Numbered from the stretch's first letter, positions 8,306 to 18,513 are shown. The stretch is DNA of 64,000 bases from JBGOTP01 sp963717075 (GCA_963717075.1 CAVQVI010000007.1:682001-746000), one strand, 5' to 3'. Numbers and translations are program-made. The notes: generated from the sequence alone by a model not told the origin.

Positions 8306-9537
8306 GCGGCCCTTGCCACTCCTGCCACACGCTGAAAGAGAGCGTAGTAGCGCTGGACTGTCGCGCGTCGGTCGAACCGCCACGCGGCGTGACGGGCGTT
8401 CTCACCCATCTGACGGGCCTCGATCGGATTGTCGTACAGCGCGGCGATGCTTCCGGCCAGTGCATCCGGATCGCCGGGCGTCGCCAGCACGCCGCAACGG
8501 TGTTCCGTCGCAATAGCAGCGACCTCGCACGTCGGGTCGACAGCCGCGACGTACGGCCGGCCTGCCGCCAGGATGCCGTACAGCTTGCTAGGTACGACGT
8601 AGCCCTCGATACCCGCCTTGAGCGACACGAGGAAGGCATCCGCGCTAGCAAATGACTCCGCAAGACGGGCTTTAGGCTGATACGCGAAGAACCTGACGTT
8701 GACCAGCCCGCGCCGCGCGGCCTCGGCCTCGAGCACCTTGCGTCGGGCGCCGTCTCCCACGATGGCCACGAGAAGCTTCTCTCTCGAGGTCAGTCGCGAC
8801 GCCGCCTCGATGAGCACGTCGAGATTCTGCGACATCCCCACGTTGCCGGAATGCATGAGCACGAACCGGTCGGTCAACCCGTGCTCCCGCGAGAAGGCGT
8901 TGTCACGTGGCCCAGGCGCGATCGCTTCGCAGTCGGCCCAGTTGTGGATGATCTCGATCCGCGAGCCGTCAGCGCCCTTCTCTTCGACCAGACGCCGGCG
9001 CATGCGATCCCCGAGCACCACGATCGCGTCGGCTTTCCGCAGCAGGTGGCGATTGACACGGTCCAACACGCGATTGACCGACGTGCTGTGAAAGTCTTCG
9101 AGCAACGACGCGACCTCGGGAAACACATCCTCGCAAAGGAACACAAACCGGGCACCCGTGCGTTGCGCGGCCCAGAGGCCGGCCAGACCCACGATGGGCG
9201 GATCAGTCAGCGCCACTACCACATCCGGGCGCTTGAGATAGAGGCCGGACAGATTCGCGGAGCCGAAGTACGTCAGGTAATTGGCGGCACGGCCCGCGAA
9301 GCGCCCGGGCCAGAAGCGCGTGCCATTGGCCCTCAGGATAGTCACGCCGTTCCGGGTTTCGCGATCGACCGGCTTGGCGCTCTGCGCGCGCGCTTCCCGG
9401 GCGTGCAGGGCGCGCCCAGCCACGACCGACACCTCGCATCCATGCCGTTCAACGAGGTCCTCAGCCAGCTCGGTGAGTAGCTGCCCGGTCGCCGCCTGAT
9501 CGGGCCAGTACGAGCGATTGAAGAAACAGATGTGCAT
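8302..9537 (-). CDS. Glycosyltransferase family 4 (WbuB/WcaI-like)
   Basis: A 411-aa GT-B glycosyltransferase. The N-terminal domain begins MHICFFNRSYWPDQAATGQ, typical of the WbuB/WcaI-like group. The donor-binding C-terminal domain has HSGNVGMSQNLDVLIEA, IVGDGARR and GYVVPSKLYGILAAGRPYVA, where GT4 enzymes bind the nucleotide sugar. It is probably cytoplasmic or membrane-associated and adds a sugar, possibly a GlcNAc- or fucose-type donor as in WbuB relatives, to the lipid-linked repeat unit; the sugar is not readable from sequence. It is coupled to the priming transferase gene by ATGA and separated from the carbamoyltransferase by 76 bp. Confidence 0.92.
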   Translation of the reverse strand: MHICFFNRSYWPDQAATGQLLTELAEDLVERHGCEVSVVAGRALHAREARAQSAKPVDRETRNGVTILRANGTRFWPGRFAGRAANYLTYFGSANLSGLYLKRPDVVVALTDPPIVGLAGLWAAQRTGARFVFLCEDVFPEVASLLEDFHSTSVNRVLDRVNRHLLRKADAIVVLGDRMRRRLVEEKGADGSRIEIIHNWADCEAIAPGPRDNAFSREHGLTDRFVLMHSGNVGMSQNLDVLIEAASRLTSREKLLVAIVGDGARRKVLEAEAARRGLVNVRFFAYQPKARLAESFASADAFLVSLKAGIEGYVVPSKLYGILAAGRPYVAAVDPTCEVAAIATEHRCGVLATPGDPDALAGSIAALYDNPIEARQMGENARHAAWRFDRRATVQRYYALFQRVAGVARAA

Positions 9538-9613
9538 CAGAACTCAGGCTGATAGCCGGAGGTGCAGTCGTGGGTCGGATTGGCGCCAACCGGGGAGGCG
9601 CCAGGCATCCATG

Positions 9614-11410
9614 TCAGGAGACTCCAACCAACTGATGAGGGGGATTGGTCACGGGCACGCGGGCCCGCTCCAGCACGTGACCGCCGATCACGAGCACATC
9701 CAATGTGTGTGCGGAGGAAAGCAATCGATCGCCTGCTCCGGCGTCAGGACAATCGGTTCGTTCTCATTGAATGATGTGTTCAGCACCAGTGGCACGCCGG
9801 TGATGCGATCAAAGGCCTTGATGAGCCGCCAGTAGCGTGGATTCGAGCGCTCGGAGACGGTCTGCAACCGGCCAGAACCGTCGACGTGAGTCACGGCCGG
9901 GACGATCGCGCGTTTGTCAGGGCGCACCGGATAGACCTGAAGCATGAACGGGTCCACGCAGGCGCCCACGAAATAGTCACTGAGACGCTCGGCCAGGATG
10001 GAGGGCGCGAACGGCCGGAACTTCTCACGATACTTGATGCGCGTGTTGATGATGTCGCGCATGTCGGCCCGCCTCGGATCCGCGAGGATGCTGCGATTGC
10101 CGAGCGCGCGGGCGCCCCACTCCATCCGCCCCTGATACCAGCCGACCACACGTCCATCAGCGAGCTGGGCCGCCGTCCAATTGTCGAGCGCATCGGCGTC
10201 ATTCCACGTCCGATGCGAGCACCCGCGCTCGCCGAACAGGTGGCGCTGTCCCTCAATGGCTCGCGCAACAGCCGCATCGTCGAACGCCGGGCCCCAGTAG
10301 GAGTGCTCCATGACGAACGTCGCGCGAGGCCGAAGAGGTCTGGTGCCACGCCGCGAACGCCGCGCCGAGCGACGTGCCGTTGTCGCCGGAGGCCGGCTGA
10401 ATGAAGACATCGGAAAAGCGCGTGCGCTCGCGTATCTTCCCGTTGGCCACGCTGTTCATCGCGCAGCCTCCGGCGAAGCACAGCTTCGTCGCGCCCGTGC
10501 TCTTCTGTACATGGGCGAGCACGTGCACGGCCGCAGCCTCGAAAACGGCCTGGAGCGACGCCGCGATCGCTTCGTGCACCGGTTGCACGGGCTCGTCGGG
10601 TCGTCGCCGAGGGCCCAGAAGCGCCTCGAGTTTGGGTGTGAACACCTGACCAATCAGCGGCTCCCCATCCTCCCAGGTCATCTGCACACCTTCGGACCAG
10701 TGCGAGAAGTACGACAGGTCGAGCTCGAATCCGCCGTCGTCACCTAGGTGCACGAGGCGGCTGATCTTGTCGGTGAATCGCGGTTCACCGTAGGGCGCGA
10801 GGCCCATGACCTTGAACTCGTCGCCGTAATTCGGGAAGCCGAGGTGCTGGGTGATGGCGAGATACAAGAGGCCCAGAGAGTGCGGGAAGAACACGCGCCG
10901 ATCGACCGTCAGTCTCGTGCCTCGAACGCGACCCCAGGAGGTGCTGACGAAGTCGCCAAACCCGTCAATCGCACAGACCGCTGCCTCGTCGAACGGACTG
11001 ACGAAGGCGGCGCTGGCCAGATGCGCCGGATGGTGCTCGATGAACCGGACCTTGGTCTCGAGGCCTGCCGGATCAAGCGAGAGGGATGCCGCGATCGTTT
11101 GTGGCAGCGTGCGAAGACGCGCAAAATTCTTCGCACGATCGGACACGGTACCTGCGGGACGGTGTCTGGCGAGAAACAGGACCTTGCGCCACACGTGCGC
11201 CTTCGGATTCCGTGAAATCGCAAAGAGATCAACGTCCTCCGCCGTGATGCCGCCCATGCGGAGACACTCTGCCGCTGCCGTGTGCGGGAAGCCGGCGATG
11301 TGCTTGACGCGGCGGTAGCGCTCCTCCTCCACCGCGGCCACCAGCCGGCCATTCACAACAAGCGCCGCCGACACATCGCCGTGATAGGCGTTGAGCCCGA
11401 GTACGTTCAT
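9614..11410 (-). CDS. Sugar O-carbamoyltransferase, NodU/TobZ family (two frame changes)
   Basis: This family uses carbamoyl phosphate and ATP to carbamoylate a hydroxyl group. The N-terminal part (11410 to about 10340) has MNVLGLNAYHGDVSAALV, HHPAHLASAAF, an ASKHA-type ATPase core with AIDGFGD, and FAGGCAMNSVANGK. It continues in a second frame as FVMEHSYWGP, WGARALGNRSILADPR, REKFRPFAPS and NTSFNENEPIV. The last stretch (TLDVLVIGGHVLERARV, stop at 9614) is in a third frame. One extra base between about 10315 and 10345 and one missing base near 9705-9725 would restore a full-length protein of about 598 aa. The start overlaps the upstream glycosyltransferase in an ATGA. It probably carbamoylates a sugar of the exopolysaccharide. 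Confidence 0.85.
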
Positions 11411-12492
11411 GCGTGCACCAACGCCTCCGAGAGCTCACCAAGCACGCGGGTTGCAAATTGCCCCGTCTCGAACTCTGCCTGTACCCTGGCAGCGCCAGCC
11501 TTTCCCAACGCCGCGCACGTGTCGGGCTCCTCGAACAGCCGTATCAATGCTGCGGCCAGTAGGTCACGATGCCCCGGATCGACGATGAAGCCCGTGACGC
11601 CGTCCTCGACAATCTCGGCGGCGGCGCCAGGCCCTGCGAGGCAGGCTTTTCCAGCTCGCATGGCCTCGAGATAGGCGAGACCGAAACCCTCGCCAACGCT
11701 CGGCATCGCGAAGAACGCGGCGCCTCGATAGAGCCCCTCGAGCGCACTGTTCGACACGCGGCCGGCAAATCGCACGGCCTCACCCAGTCCGAGCGAGGCC
11801 ACCAGTGCCTCGAGCCGTGGACGATCGTCGCCGTCGCCGACGATCATGAGCTCGGCCTCTGGAACCGATCGACGGACCTGAGGCCACACTTCGATCAGAG
11901 CGTCGTGCCCCTTGTAGCGCTCATCGGCCGCCAACCGCCCGACGATGAGGGCATATCCCTCGCCGGGAGGTGGGTCCGCGACTGCGGCCGGCGACACGCT
12001 GAGATGACAAACACGGATGTCGGCCGCCGCGAACTCGGGATTGGTCTCCTTGAAGCGCGCGACGGTCCACTGAGAATTGGCCATCATCAGTGACGCGCGG
12101 TCGAGCACCCGCCGCTCGCGCCCGCGAAGCCGCCGCCACACTTCAATGCCGTGAAAGAAGAACGCCAGTCGTGCGCCGCGCAGTTCCAATGGCAGCGCCA
12201 GTGGCGCGAGATGCACGTGCAGGACGACCGCCAGCACCTCGTCCGACGCGGAGCGGGCACGCGCGAGGGCCCACGCCGAAAGGCGGGTGCGGCTCCCACC
12301 CGCCGATCGGAACGTCGCCCGGCCGAGAGACCGCTCGGACGGGGCGGCGCCGTCGAGAGCCCACACATCGATGCGAATGTTCTCGTCGAGCGCGCCGAGC
12401 GCAGCCACGAACTGGCGCGACACTTCTGAGATGCCATCCGCGCCGTCGATGGCCGGTGTGATGACGAGGACTTCGCGGACACCGTTGATCAT
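11407..12492 (-). CDS. Glycosyltransferase family 4
   Basis: A 361-aa GT-B enzyme. It begins MINGVREVLVITPAIDGADG, with a glycine-rich acceptor loop. The C-terminal domain has YALIVGRLAADERYKGHDAL, LMIVGDGDDRPRL and MPSVGEGFGLAYLEAMRAGK, the GT4 EGFGL..E motif for the nucleotide-sugar phosphates. An open frame extends upstream to 13374, but that part is antisense-like noise inside the next gene. The ATG at 12492 sits in an ATGA overlap with that gene's stop and starts the conserved fold, so it is chosen. Its own stop overlaps the carbamoyltransferase start, again by ATGA. The donor and linkage are unknown. Confidence 0.92.
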   Translation of the reverse strand: MINGVREVLVITPAIDGADGISEVSRQFVAALGALDENIRIDVWALDGAAPSERSLGRATFRSAGGSRTRLSAWALARARSASDEVLAVVLHVHLAPLALPLELRGARLAFFFHGIEVWRRLRGRERRVLDRASLMMANSQWTVARFKETNPEFAAADIRVCHLSVSPAAVADPPPGEGYALIVGRLAADERYKGHDALIEVWPQVRRSVPEAELMIVGDGDDRPRLEALVASLGLGEAVRFAGRVSNSALEGLYRGAAFFAMPSVGEGFGLAYLEAMRAGKACLAGPGAAAEIVEDGVTGFIVDPGHRDLLAAALIRLFEEPDTCAALGKAGAARVQAEFETGQFATRVLGELSEALVHA

Positions 12493-13661
12493 GCGACTCG
12501 ACGCCTCGCCGAAAGGATCTCGGCATAGCAGGCGGCCATGGAAGCACCGATCGCGCGCCGGCCATACCGCGCGCGTGCAAGCCGCGCGCCCTGCTCGCCC
12601 ATGGACGCCGCGAGAATCGGATCGGCGATCACGGAGGACACGGCGTCGGCGATCGCGCGTGCGTCCTGTGGCACCCACAGTCCGGCGCCCTGCTCCGCCG
12701 CTTCCCGCCACGGGCACGTCTGCGTCACCACGACCGGACAGGCCGTGGCCATCGCCTCGACCACCGACGCGCCGAAATTCTCCGAGTCCGAACACAGGAC
12801 CAGCACCGTCGCTTCGCGCAATAGTGCCCACTTCCACGCCTCGTCCACCACTCCGACGACGTGCGCAGCTGCCGCGAGCCTCGCGAGTTGGGGCCCAATG
12901 GCGGTCAGACCGCCCTCGTCGGGTCCGGCAAGGAGAAGCTGCGTGGCGGGATGGCGCTCGCGCACACGCAGGACAGCATCGGCGAGCAGGTCGAGTCGTT
13001 TGATGGGGTGGAGGCGCCCGACGAACACGACCAGGGGATCGTCCGGAGCAACTCCGAACCGCGCGCGTGCGCCAGGCTTCGCACGATCTGCTCCGGCCAC
13101 GTCGATGGCATTGGGGATCGTGACGACGCGCGCGGGATCGACGATCTCGCGCAGCACCGCGGCTTCCTCTTCGACGGTCGCGTGCACGAGCGCGGCGTCT
13201 CTCAGGTGCTGACGATCGAGCAGTGCGAAAGCCAGCTGCTTCCGCCACGCCCGGCGCCGCCGTGCTGCTGGCTGCAGCATGCCTCGGGGCGAGATGACGA
13301 ATGGCACGCCCGACTGCCGCGCCGCGCGTGCGGCCTGCCATGCGGGCACGGTCCAGAGTCCGTGGATGTGACACAGGTCGGCCCGCGCAAGCGCGACTCG
13401 AAGAGGATCGCGGACAGCGGCGTTGAAGAACACCCGCGGAAACGCGCGCGGCGCATAGTGGACAGTTATTCCCTCGTACCGATCCGGCACCTCCGCCGAC
13501 CCGGAGGGAGGCAGGTCGGCCGCTCCATTCGCGACCGTCGTCACGACTTCGACACTGACGCCAGCAGTCTGCAGGCCCTGACAGAGCGCGAGAATGGTTC
13601 TCGGCGGTCCGCCATAGACGAAGGCCGGCGCAAAATAGGGCGTGACGTGAACGACATGCAT
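12489..13661 (-). CDS. Glycosyltransferase family 4
   Basis: A 390-aa GT-B enzyme starting MHVVHVTPYFAPAFVYGGPP, the glycine-rich start typical of GT4 exopolysaccharide enzymes. Further motifs are ICHIHGLW-like LCHIHGLWTVP, VFVGRLHPIKRLDLLADA, LLLAGPDEGG and CSDSENFGASVVEAMATACP; the SENFG..VVEA segment is the E-x7-E donor site. The frame is open 18 codons further upstream, but the ATG at 13661 is 1 bp after the preceding gene's stop and begins the Rossmann strand. It overlaps the next glycosyltransferase by ATGA. The sugar added is not predictable. Confidence 0.92.
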   Translation of the reverse strand: MHVVHVTPYFAPAFVYGGPPRTILALCQGLQTAGVSVEVVTTVANGAADLPPSGSAEVPDRYEGITVHYAPRAFPRVFFNAAVRDPLRVALARADLCHIHGLWTVPAWQAARAARQSGVPFVISPRGMLQPAARRRRAWRKQLAFALLDRQHLRDAALVHATVEEEAAVLREIVDPARVVTIPNAIDVAGADRAKPGARARFGVAPDDPLVVFVGRLHPIKRLDLLADAVLRVRERHPATQLLLAGPDEGGLTAIGPQLARLAAAAHVVGVVDEAWKWALLREATVLVLCSDSENFGASVVEAMATACPVVVTQTCPWREAAEQGAGLWVPQDARAIADAVSSVIADPILAASMGEQGARLARARYGRRAIGASMAACYAEILSARRRVA

Positions 13662-13662
13662 A

Positions 13663-15132
13663 TCAGCGCAACCGATCGACGAGGGGCATCGCCTCCGGAA
13701 CAGCGTGAGCCGCATAGGTCACATCGGACTGCTGGACCGCCTTGACCTTCATCGGGAAGAACCTGTCGAGGAGAATCGCCGGGATACCGAGATACACGAT
13801 ATAGCTCAGCTCGAAACCCAGCATGTTGGCCGTCGAGCGCTCGAACGGGTACAAACTCAGCCAGAAGACCACGGTCATCGTCGCCACCGCCAGTTCGCGA
13901 TGCCGGATGACTCTGCTGAACCAGCCATACGCCGCGCCCGTGAGCAGTCCGAAGGCCGCAACTGGAAGAAACATGACGGGCACTCCGAAATCGACGAACA
14001 TTTCCGCGGCGTACCCGAAGGCGATACTGGTTCCCTGTTCCCTTCCCGCCACCCAGACGCCGGAGTACCTGCGCACCATCTCGCTGTCAGACATCAACTC
14101 CCCTTTTTTGGGGAAGAACATGCGCGGCGCCAGGACGTGCTTGATGGCGGCCAGCGCGATACTGCCGTCGGTGTGGGGGACGACCGATGGCACGCGAGCC
14201 ACCGCGAGCGCCGGATAGTAGATCGCCCATTCGCGATCGATGAGGTTATCCGCCGACTCGACCATCTCGCTCACGTCGCTTTTCAAAAAGCCGCTTCCCA
14301 GAGAAGAGATGCGGTTCATGCGGGCGCTCTGTGAATTCGAGAAGGCGTCAATCTCGAAATCCCTCCGGAAACTGTCTCGCACACCCATCCACGTTACGCT
14401 TGCAACCGCCATAGCCGCCAGCATCCCGGCGACGGTCACGAGGTGCGATGTTCGGCGATAGTTGAAGATTTCGAGCAGCGCCATGACGCCGAGCGCCAAC
14501 GGCTCGCGGAAACCCGCGAAGAACCCGGTGAATCCCAGCGCAACCTCAAAGGACATGAGGACCGAAAACCGCAACCAGTGGAACGTGGGGGACGACAGCC
14601 GGCGAAAGATCAGGAACAAGAGACCCATGCGCACGACAGTGAACGTCAAGAACAGCTGGCGCAGTGACGGGTAAACATCTGAAAAATAGACCAACGAGCC
14701 CTCGAAGATGACGCCGACGCCATAGGCGGTCAGCAGCAAGGGCCACGAGAGGAACTCGTTCGGCCGCCCTTCGTCACCGGCAGCCGCCATGCGCCTGCGC
14801 ACGAACGCGATGCCTGCGCGTATGCCGACGGCAAGGGAGAGCACGCATCCGAGTCCAATCAACACCATGGGTCGGTAGTCGATGAGGTGCACCGTCGGAA
14901 CCGCACGGCCAAGGAAACCGAAATAGAACAGGCCGACCGTGACCTGCATCCACTGGTACAGGAACGCCAGAAAGAGCACCGGAATTCGGTCGCCCGTAAT
15001 CAGCAGCTTGGCCCCCAGCCACAAGACGACTATCGCCGCCCCGCCGATCCAGTCGTCGACGATCAGGCCAATCAGTCCGCTCGCCACGGCGATGCCGAAC
15101 AGCTCGGTGTCTTTGAATCGCAACTTCTTCAC
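13663..15132 (-). CDS. Polytopic membrane protein, candidate Wzy-type polymerase
   Basis: A 489-aa protein with about ten to twelve hydrophobic segments and a central soluble loop (about residues 250-390) rich in charged residues (SEMVESADNLIDREWAIY; MSDSEMVRRYSGVWV). I recognise no named motif. Its size, topology and place among glycosyltransferases fit a repeat-unit polymerase such as Wzy, whose sequences diverge strongly. The only other large membrane proteins in the locus are the O-antigen ligase-like protein at 5122 and the ABC permease. The start is GTG at 15132 in a GTGA overlap with the preceding glycosyltransferase stop. A flippase (Wzx) is less likely because the MATE-like 14-helix pattern is absent. 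Confidence 0.7.
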   Translation of the reverse strand: MKKLRFKDTELFGIAVASGLIGLIVDDWIGGAAIVVLWLGAKLLITGDRIPVLFLAFLYQWMQVTVGLFYFGFLGRAVPTVHLIDYRPMVLIGLGCVLSLAVGIRAGIAFVRRRMAAAGDEGRPNEFLSWPLLLTAYGVGVIFEGSLVYFSDVYPSLRQLFLTFTVVRMGLLFLIFRRLSSPTFHWLRFSVLMSFEVALGFTGFFAGFREPLALGVMALLEIFNYRRTSHLVTVAGMLAAMAVASVTWMGVRDSFRRDFEIDAFSNSQSARMNRISSLGSGFLKSDVSEMVESADNLIDREWAIYYPALAVARVPSVVPHTDGSIALAAIKHVLAPRMFFPKKGELMSDSEMVRRYSGVWVAGREQGTSIAFGYAAEMFVDFGVPVMFLPVAAFGLLTGAAYGWFSRVIRHRELAVATMTVVFWLSLYPFERSTANMLGFELSYIVYLGIPAILLDRFFPMKVKAVQQSDVTYAAHAVPEAMPLVDRLR

Positions 15133-16379
15133 CGGGCTACCTCACCTGGCGCACCGACCTGCTCTATGGCAGACGCCGTCAGCTCCTCATCAACGCCCGC
15201 ACCGGCGACGCGCCGACAGGCCGCGACGAGACCGGCCGTGGCAACGTTCACGTCGAATTGCCGCGAGCGTCTGCGACAACCTGCCGCATAGTCTCCGGTC
15301 GCCGCACGGGAACGCACCTGCTCGATCATCGCCGCCAGGCTCTCGAGATCCCCGCACACAAACGTCGCGCCCGTGCTGTCGTCAACGAGATCGGGCGCGC
15401 ACCCGACTCGATCGCTGACCACAACGGGAAGACCCGTGGCCAGAGCTTCGTTGACAACCAGCCCCCACGTCTCGCGTGAATCGCTTGGCAGGACGAGCAG
15501 GTCAGCGGCCGCATAGGCTTCGGCGATTGCTGATTGATTGAGGAATCCGGCAAACGCGACCGGCACACCCAACCGCCCGGCTTCGGCACGACAGGCGGAC
15601 TCGAGTTCGCCGGCGCCCGCAACGAGCACATGCGCCCGCGGGTCGAGACGGGCTGCAGCCCTGATGAGATCGAGTGGCCGCTTCTTCTCTTCCAGCTTTC
15701 CCGCGAACAACAAGACACTGGCATCGGAGGGCAGCTGCCATCTGCCGCGGGCCCTCGCTCGACCGTCCGCCGATTGAAATGGTCGCGCCGCCGCCGCGAA
15801 GCGTTCGTTGTCGACGACATGTGGCACGTCGACAATTTGCCCTGGATTGACGTTCAGCGTTTCCAGATATTCCCGGACGCGACGACCAGGCGCCAGGTAT
15901 GCGTCGAACAACGCGAGGAGGCGCTTCGTCCTGAAACGCCAGACACGACCCCGCCAGCCCTCGGGCTCAGAGCCCAAATTCGTGTCGCCACGGAACAACA
16001 GCGGGACGTTCATCCGTCGCGCCGCGAAAATCGCTCGCATCAGCGTGATCGAGTGCCACCCCGGTACCAGGACGACGTCGGGATTCGTCTCGCGAATCGC
16101 GTTACCGACCTCAGGAACGTCGAGCCCGAAAAACGAGGAACTGTGGGTCCGGTCACCAGGACGAGCCGCGCGGATCACGCGAGAACGGTACCCCTCCAGC
16201 AGCGGGACATCCCAGCGGAAGGAACGACCAAAACCGGTTCCCTGCTGTTCCGCTGTCGGCTCGGTGCCGTAGAGCACCGTCAGTTCGATCTCGGGCGCGT
16301 ATGCGGCGACATGCCGAAACCAGGGCGAATCGTACTGAACCGGGTGTGTCAGGACCGCTGTGAGCCGTATGGGGCGCAT
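15129..16379 (-). CDS. Glycosyltransferase family 4
   Basis: A 416-aa GT-B enzyme. From MRPIRLTAVLTHPVQYDSPW it shows an N-terminal acceptor domain with VLVPGWHSITLMRAIFAAR and FRGDTNLG, then SVLLFAGKLEEKKRPLDLIRA, VLVAGAGELES and LPSDSRETWGLVVNEALATG, the last being the donor-binding E-x7-E region. The frame extends upstream to 16448, but the ATG at 16379 is 4 bp after the preceding stop and begins the fold. It is coupled by GTGA to the membrane protein gene downstream. Likely a sugar-adding step on the cytoplasmic face. Confidence 0.92.
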   Translation of the reverse strand: MRPIRLTAVLTHPVQYDSPWFRHVAAYAPEIELTVLYGTEPTAEQQGTGFGRSFRWDVPLLEGYRSRVIRAARPGDRTHSSSFFGLDVPEVGNAIRETNPDVVLVPGWHSITLMRAIFAARRMNVPLLFRGDTNLGSEPEGWRGRVWRFRTKRLLALFDAYLAPGRRVREYLETLNVNPGQIVDVPHVVDNERFAAAARPFQSADGRARARGRWQLPSDASVLLFAGKLEEKKRPLDLIRAAARLDPRAHVLVAGAGELESACRAEAGRLGVPVAFAGFLNQSAIAEAYAAADLLVLPSDSRETWGLVVNEALATGLPVVVSDRVGCAPDLVDDSTGATFVCGDLESLAAMIEQVRSRAATGDYAAGCRRRSRQFDVNVATAGLVAACRRVAGAGVDEELTASAIEQVGAPGEVAR

Positions 16380-16383
16380 GGCG

Positions 16384-17703
16384 TCAGTTGCCACTAATCT
16401 GATCCAGCACGCCGCACAGTTTGCGCGCCAGTGTTCGCGCGGACACATCTTCGATCGGGCTCAAATCGAACGATGCAGGCGTCACGGGCTGCCGGACGAG
16501 TGCCGCCATGTGCCGCGCCAGACAGTCGATCACCGCTTCGACGCCGGGCCCTCGGTCGTCGTAGGTCACGATCCGAATCGAAGGTCCGCCGCCGACACGC
16601 TTCAGAATGTCCACGACGCTGCTCGCCTCGTGGAACGCCGCGAGAATCGGTCGGTTGGCCAACAGCGCCGGATAGAGTTTGCTGGCCGTATAGTGACGTT
16701 CGGTGCTGCCAAGCAGGACAATCGCATGCGCCTGCCGCAACACGGCAATCGCCTGGCCGTACGGAATGCGCGGCGCCACTTCTCGAACCACATCCGTCAC
16801 GCCGACTTCTTCGGCCATCGGCAGAACCCGCGCGCGCGACTGGCTGCCAAATTGATTGCTCGTGCCAAGAAACCACAGTCGGAGCCTCCGGTACGCGTCA
16901 GCGTCCCGATCGCGGAGGCGCCGAACGGCTTCGAGCAATGCCCGCAGCGTATCGACGCCCTTCGGCAGGAGCGTCCCGACATAGGCGACGTGCACCAGAC
17001 CGTCCCCGGCAGCGAAGAACGGCTGAGTGTCAGCCCGTTCCACACGCGCGAAGTCATCGCGGTCCCAGCCGATCGGCAGCGCGGCCCGCACGAGGGTCCC
17101 GGCCGACGGGATGCGCGCGACAATTTCTTCGTACGTGCCCGATGACACCGCGGTGATGGCGTCTGCCGCCCGAACCGCGATCGGCTCGAGCAGCGTACCC
17201 AAACGCCGCGTCAGCCGGCTGCGCGCGTCCGGCGTCCCGTTGGGTCCGCCACCGACCGTCAGACCCCAGCTCCCCACCCAGGGATCCTGGTAGTCGAGCA
17301 CGAACTTCACGCCAAACTGCCGCTTGAGCCCTGGCCCGAGCAGCGCCGGATAGACGGGGTAGAGCGTGATGAAGAGCGCGTCGAAATGCTGCGCGCGGAG
17401 GAGATCGCGGCAGGTTGCTCGCAGATTCGCAAACGCGCGCAGGCCGAGGTCGCCAAAGCCAATCGGCCGTGTCCACGACGCGCTCCAGGCCCGGCAGCGG
17501 ACAATGCGTAGGGACGGAGGCACGAGCGCGTTGAGCGCTGGCTCGACGCCGCCCTCGTAGTCGCGCGGATCGACGGTCAGGACGGTGGGCTCCCAGCCGT
17601 GCTCGGACAGGTAAGGCGCGAGCAGGCGCACACGATGCGACGCTGCGCTGCTGTCAGGCGGAAAATGCGGCGTCACCATGAGCACCCGACGCACGTTACG
17701 CAT
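16384..17703 (-). CDS. Glycosyltransferase (GT-B fold, GT4-like)
   Basis: A 439-aa protein beginning MRNVRRVLMVTPHFPPDSSA, a frequent start of GT4-like proteins in polysaccharide loci. It has FDALFITLYPVYPALLGP, VLDYQDPWVGSWG (a DYQDPW segment seen in such enzymes), ADAITAVSSGTYEEI, VHVAYVGTLLPKGVDTL and GSTERHYTASKLYPALLANRPILA. The usual GT4 E-x7-E block is replaced by the HYTASKLYPAL form, as in FkpA/WsaF-like relatives. Assignment to a glycosyltransferase is firm, but the family number is less so. It overlaps the upstream methyltransferase by 8 bp and lies 4 bp before the next glycosyltransferase. Confidence 0.85.
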   Translation of the reverse strand: MRNVRRVLMVTPHFPPDSSAASHRVRLLAPYLSEHGWEPTVLTVDPRDYEGGVEPALNALVPPSLRIVRCRAWSASWTRPIGFGDLGLRAFANLRATCRDLLRAQHFDALFITLYPVYPALLGPGLKRQFGVKFVLDYQDPWVGSWGLTVGGGPNGTPDARSRLTRRLGTLLEPIAVRAADAITAVSSGTYEEIVARIPSAGTLVRAALPIGWDRDDFARVERADTQPFFAAGDGLVHVAYVGTLLPKGVDTLRALLEAVRRLRDRDADAYRRLRLWFLGTSNQFGSQSRARVLPMAEEVGVTDVVREVAPRIPYGQAIAVLRQAHAIVLLGSTERHYTASKLYPALLANRPILAAFHEASSVVDILKRVGGGPSIRIVTYDDRGPGVEAVIDCLARHMAALVRQPVTPASFDLSPIEDVSARTLARKLCGVLDQISGN

Positions 17704-18430
17704 CCTTCACGGCGTCCACGTACAGCGAGTACGGGGCATGCACGTCACGGTCCTGAGCAAGGACAGGGAGCAGGGAGGTCCGATACTGCATCTGCGTCAC
17801 TCGCGTGAAGCCGGCAGCGTTGAGTCGATTCGCGAGAGTCTCAAAATCGTAGGCCCAGCGATGCTCGTGCCACTGATGGAAAACGTGATTCACCACGTCC
17901 ATTCGTGTGGGCAGATCTGAAGGGAATGGCTCGGGGACATGCAGCTCACGGAACCCCGAGAGGTCCGCCGCACAGTACGCCCGCAGGTACCGACCAGCGT
18001 CCGGCACGATAACGCGCAGCACGCCGCCCGGCGCGAGCGCGCGACGGCAGTCCGCCAGAAACGCCGGCAACTCCTCCAGCGTTTCAAGATGCTCGACGAA
18101 CTGCTCGGCGCGGATCCCGGCCGCGGCCTCGTCTCCCGCGGGCACGGCCCGGCGGCAGTCCCACGCAATCACCTCGGGCGATGCCGGCAGGAGATCCAGA
18201 TTGATGAACCCATCGAGCACCTGCGGCCCGCAGGCGACGTTCAAGAGCACTCCCCGCCGACGCCGGATGTCGGCAATCCGGGCGCGGCGCCATGGCAGCG
18301 CTCGATTCGCTGCGCGCACGCGAAACCCATTGACCTCAAAGCGCAGCTGGTCGAACAGGAATCGCGTGATGGGGAGACGCGGAAACACCAGCTGACCGAT
18401 CCGCTGCTTCACAGTCAACGCCCCGCTCAT
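17696..18430 (-). CDS. Class I SAM-dependent methyltransferase
   Basis: A methyltransferase of about 244 aa. The SAM-binding motif I appears as GVLLNVACGPQVLDGFINLD, followed by the acidic strand. Downstream are EQFVEHLETLEELPAFLADC and RALAPGGVLRVIVPD, the post-I motif of Methyltransf_11/predicted SAM-dependent methyltransferases. The tail WHEHRWAYDFETLANRLNAAGF is common in exopolysaccharide-locus members. The frame is open to 18601; I chose ATG 18430 (MSGALTVKQRIG), although 18454 is also possible. It probably methylates a sugar or the chain terminus. It overlaps the next glycosyltransferase by 8 bp. Confidence 0.88.
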   Translation of the reverse strand: MSGALTVKQRIGQLVFPRLPITRFLFDQLRFEVNGFRVRAANRALPWRRARIADIRRRRGVLLNVACGPQVLDGFINLDLLPASPEVIAWDCRRAVPAGDEAAAGIRAEQFVEHLETLEELPAFLADCRRALAPGGVLRVIVPDAGRYLRAYCAADLSGFRELHVPEPFPSDLPTRMDVVNHVFHQWHEHRWAYDFETLANRLNAAGFTRVTQMQYRTSLLPVLAQDRDVHAPYSLYVDAVKDA

Positions 18431-18513
18431 GGCCGGGCCTCGACGGAGGTCCATCCGGCCACGTTCGGCCGCATCAGAATCCGCATTCGGCCAACGGCTC
18501 TCCGAAAGGGGGA

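Noticed and set aside
12493..13374. N-terminal extension making the glycosyltransferase at 11407 a 655-aa protein
   Set aside because: The added part is Arg-rich antisense-like noise inside the preceding gene; the ATG at 12492 in an ATGA overlap starts the real protein.
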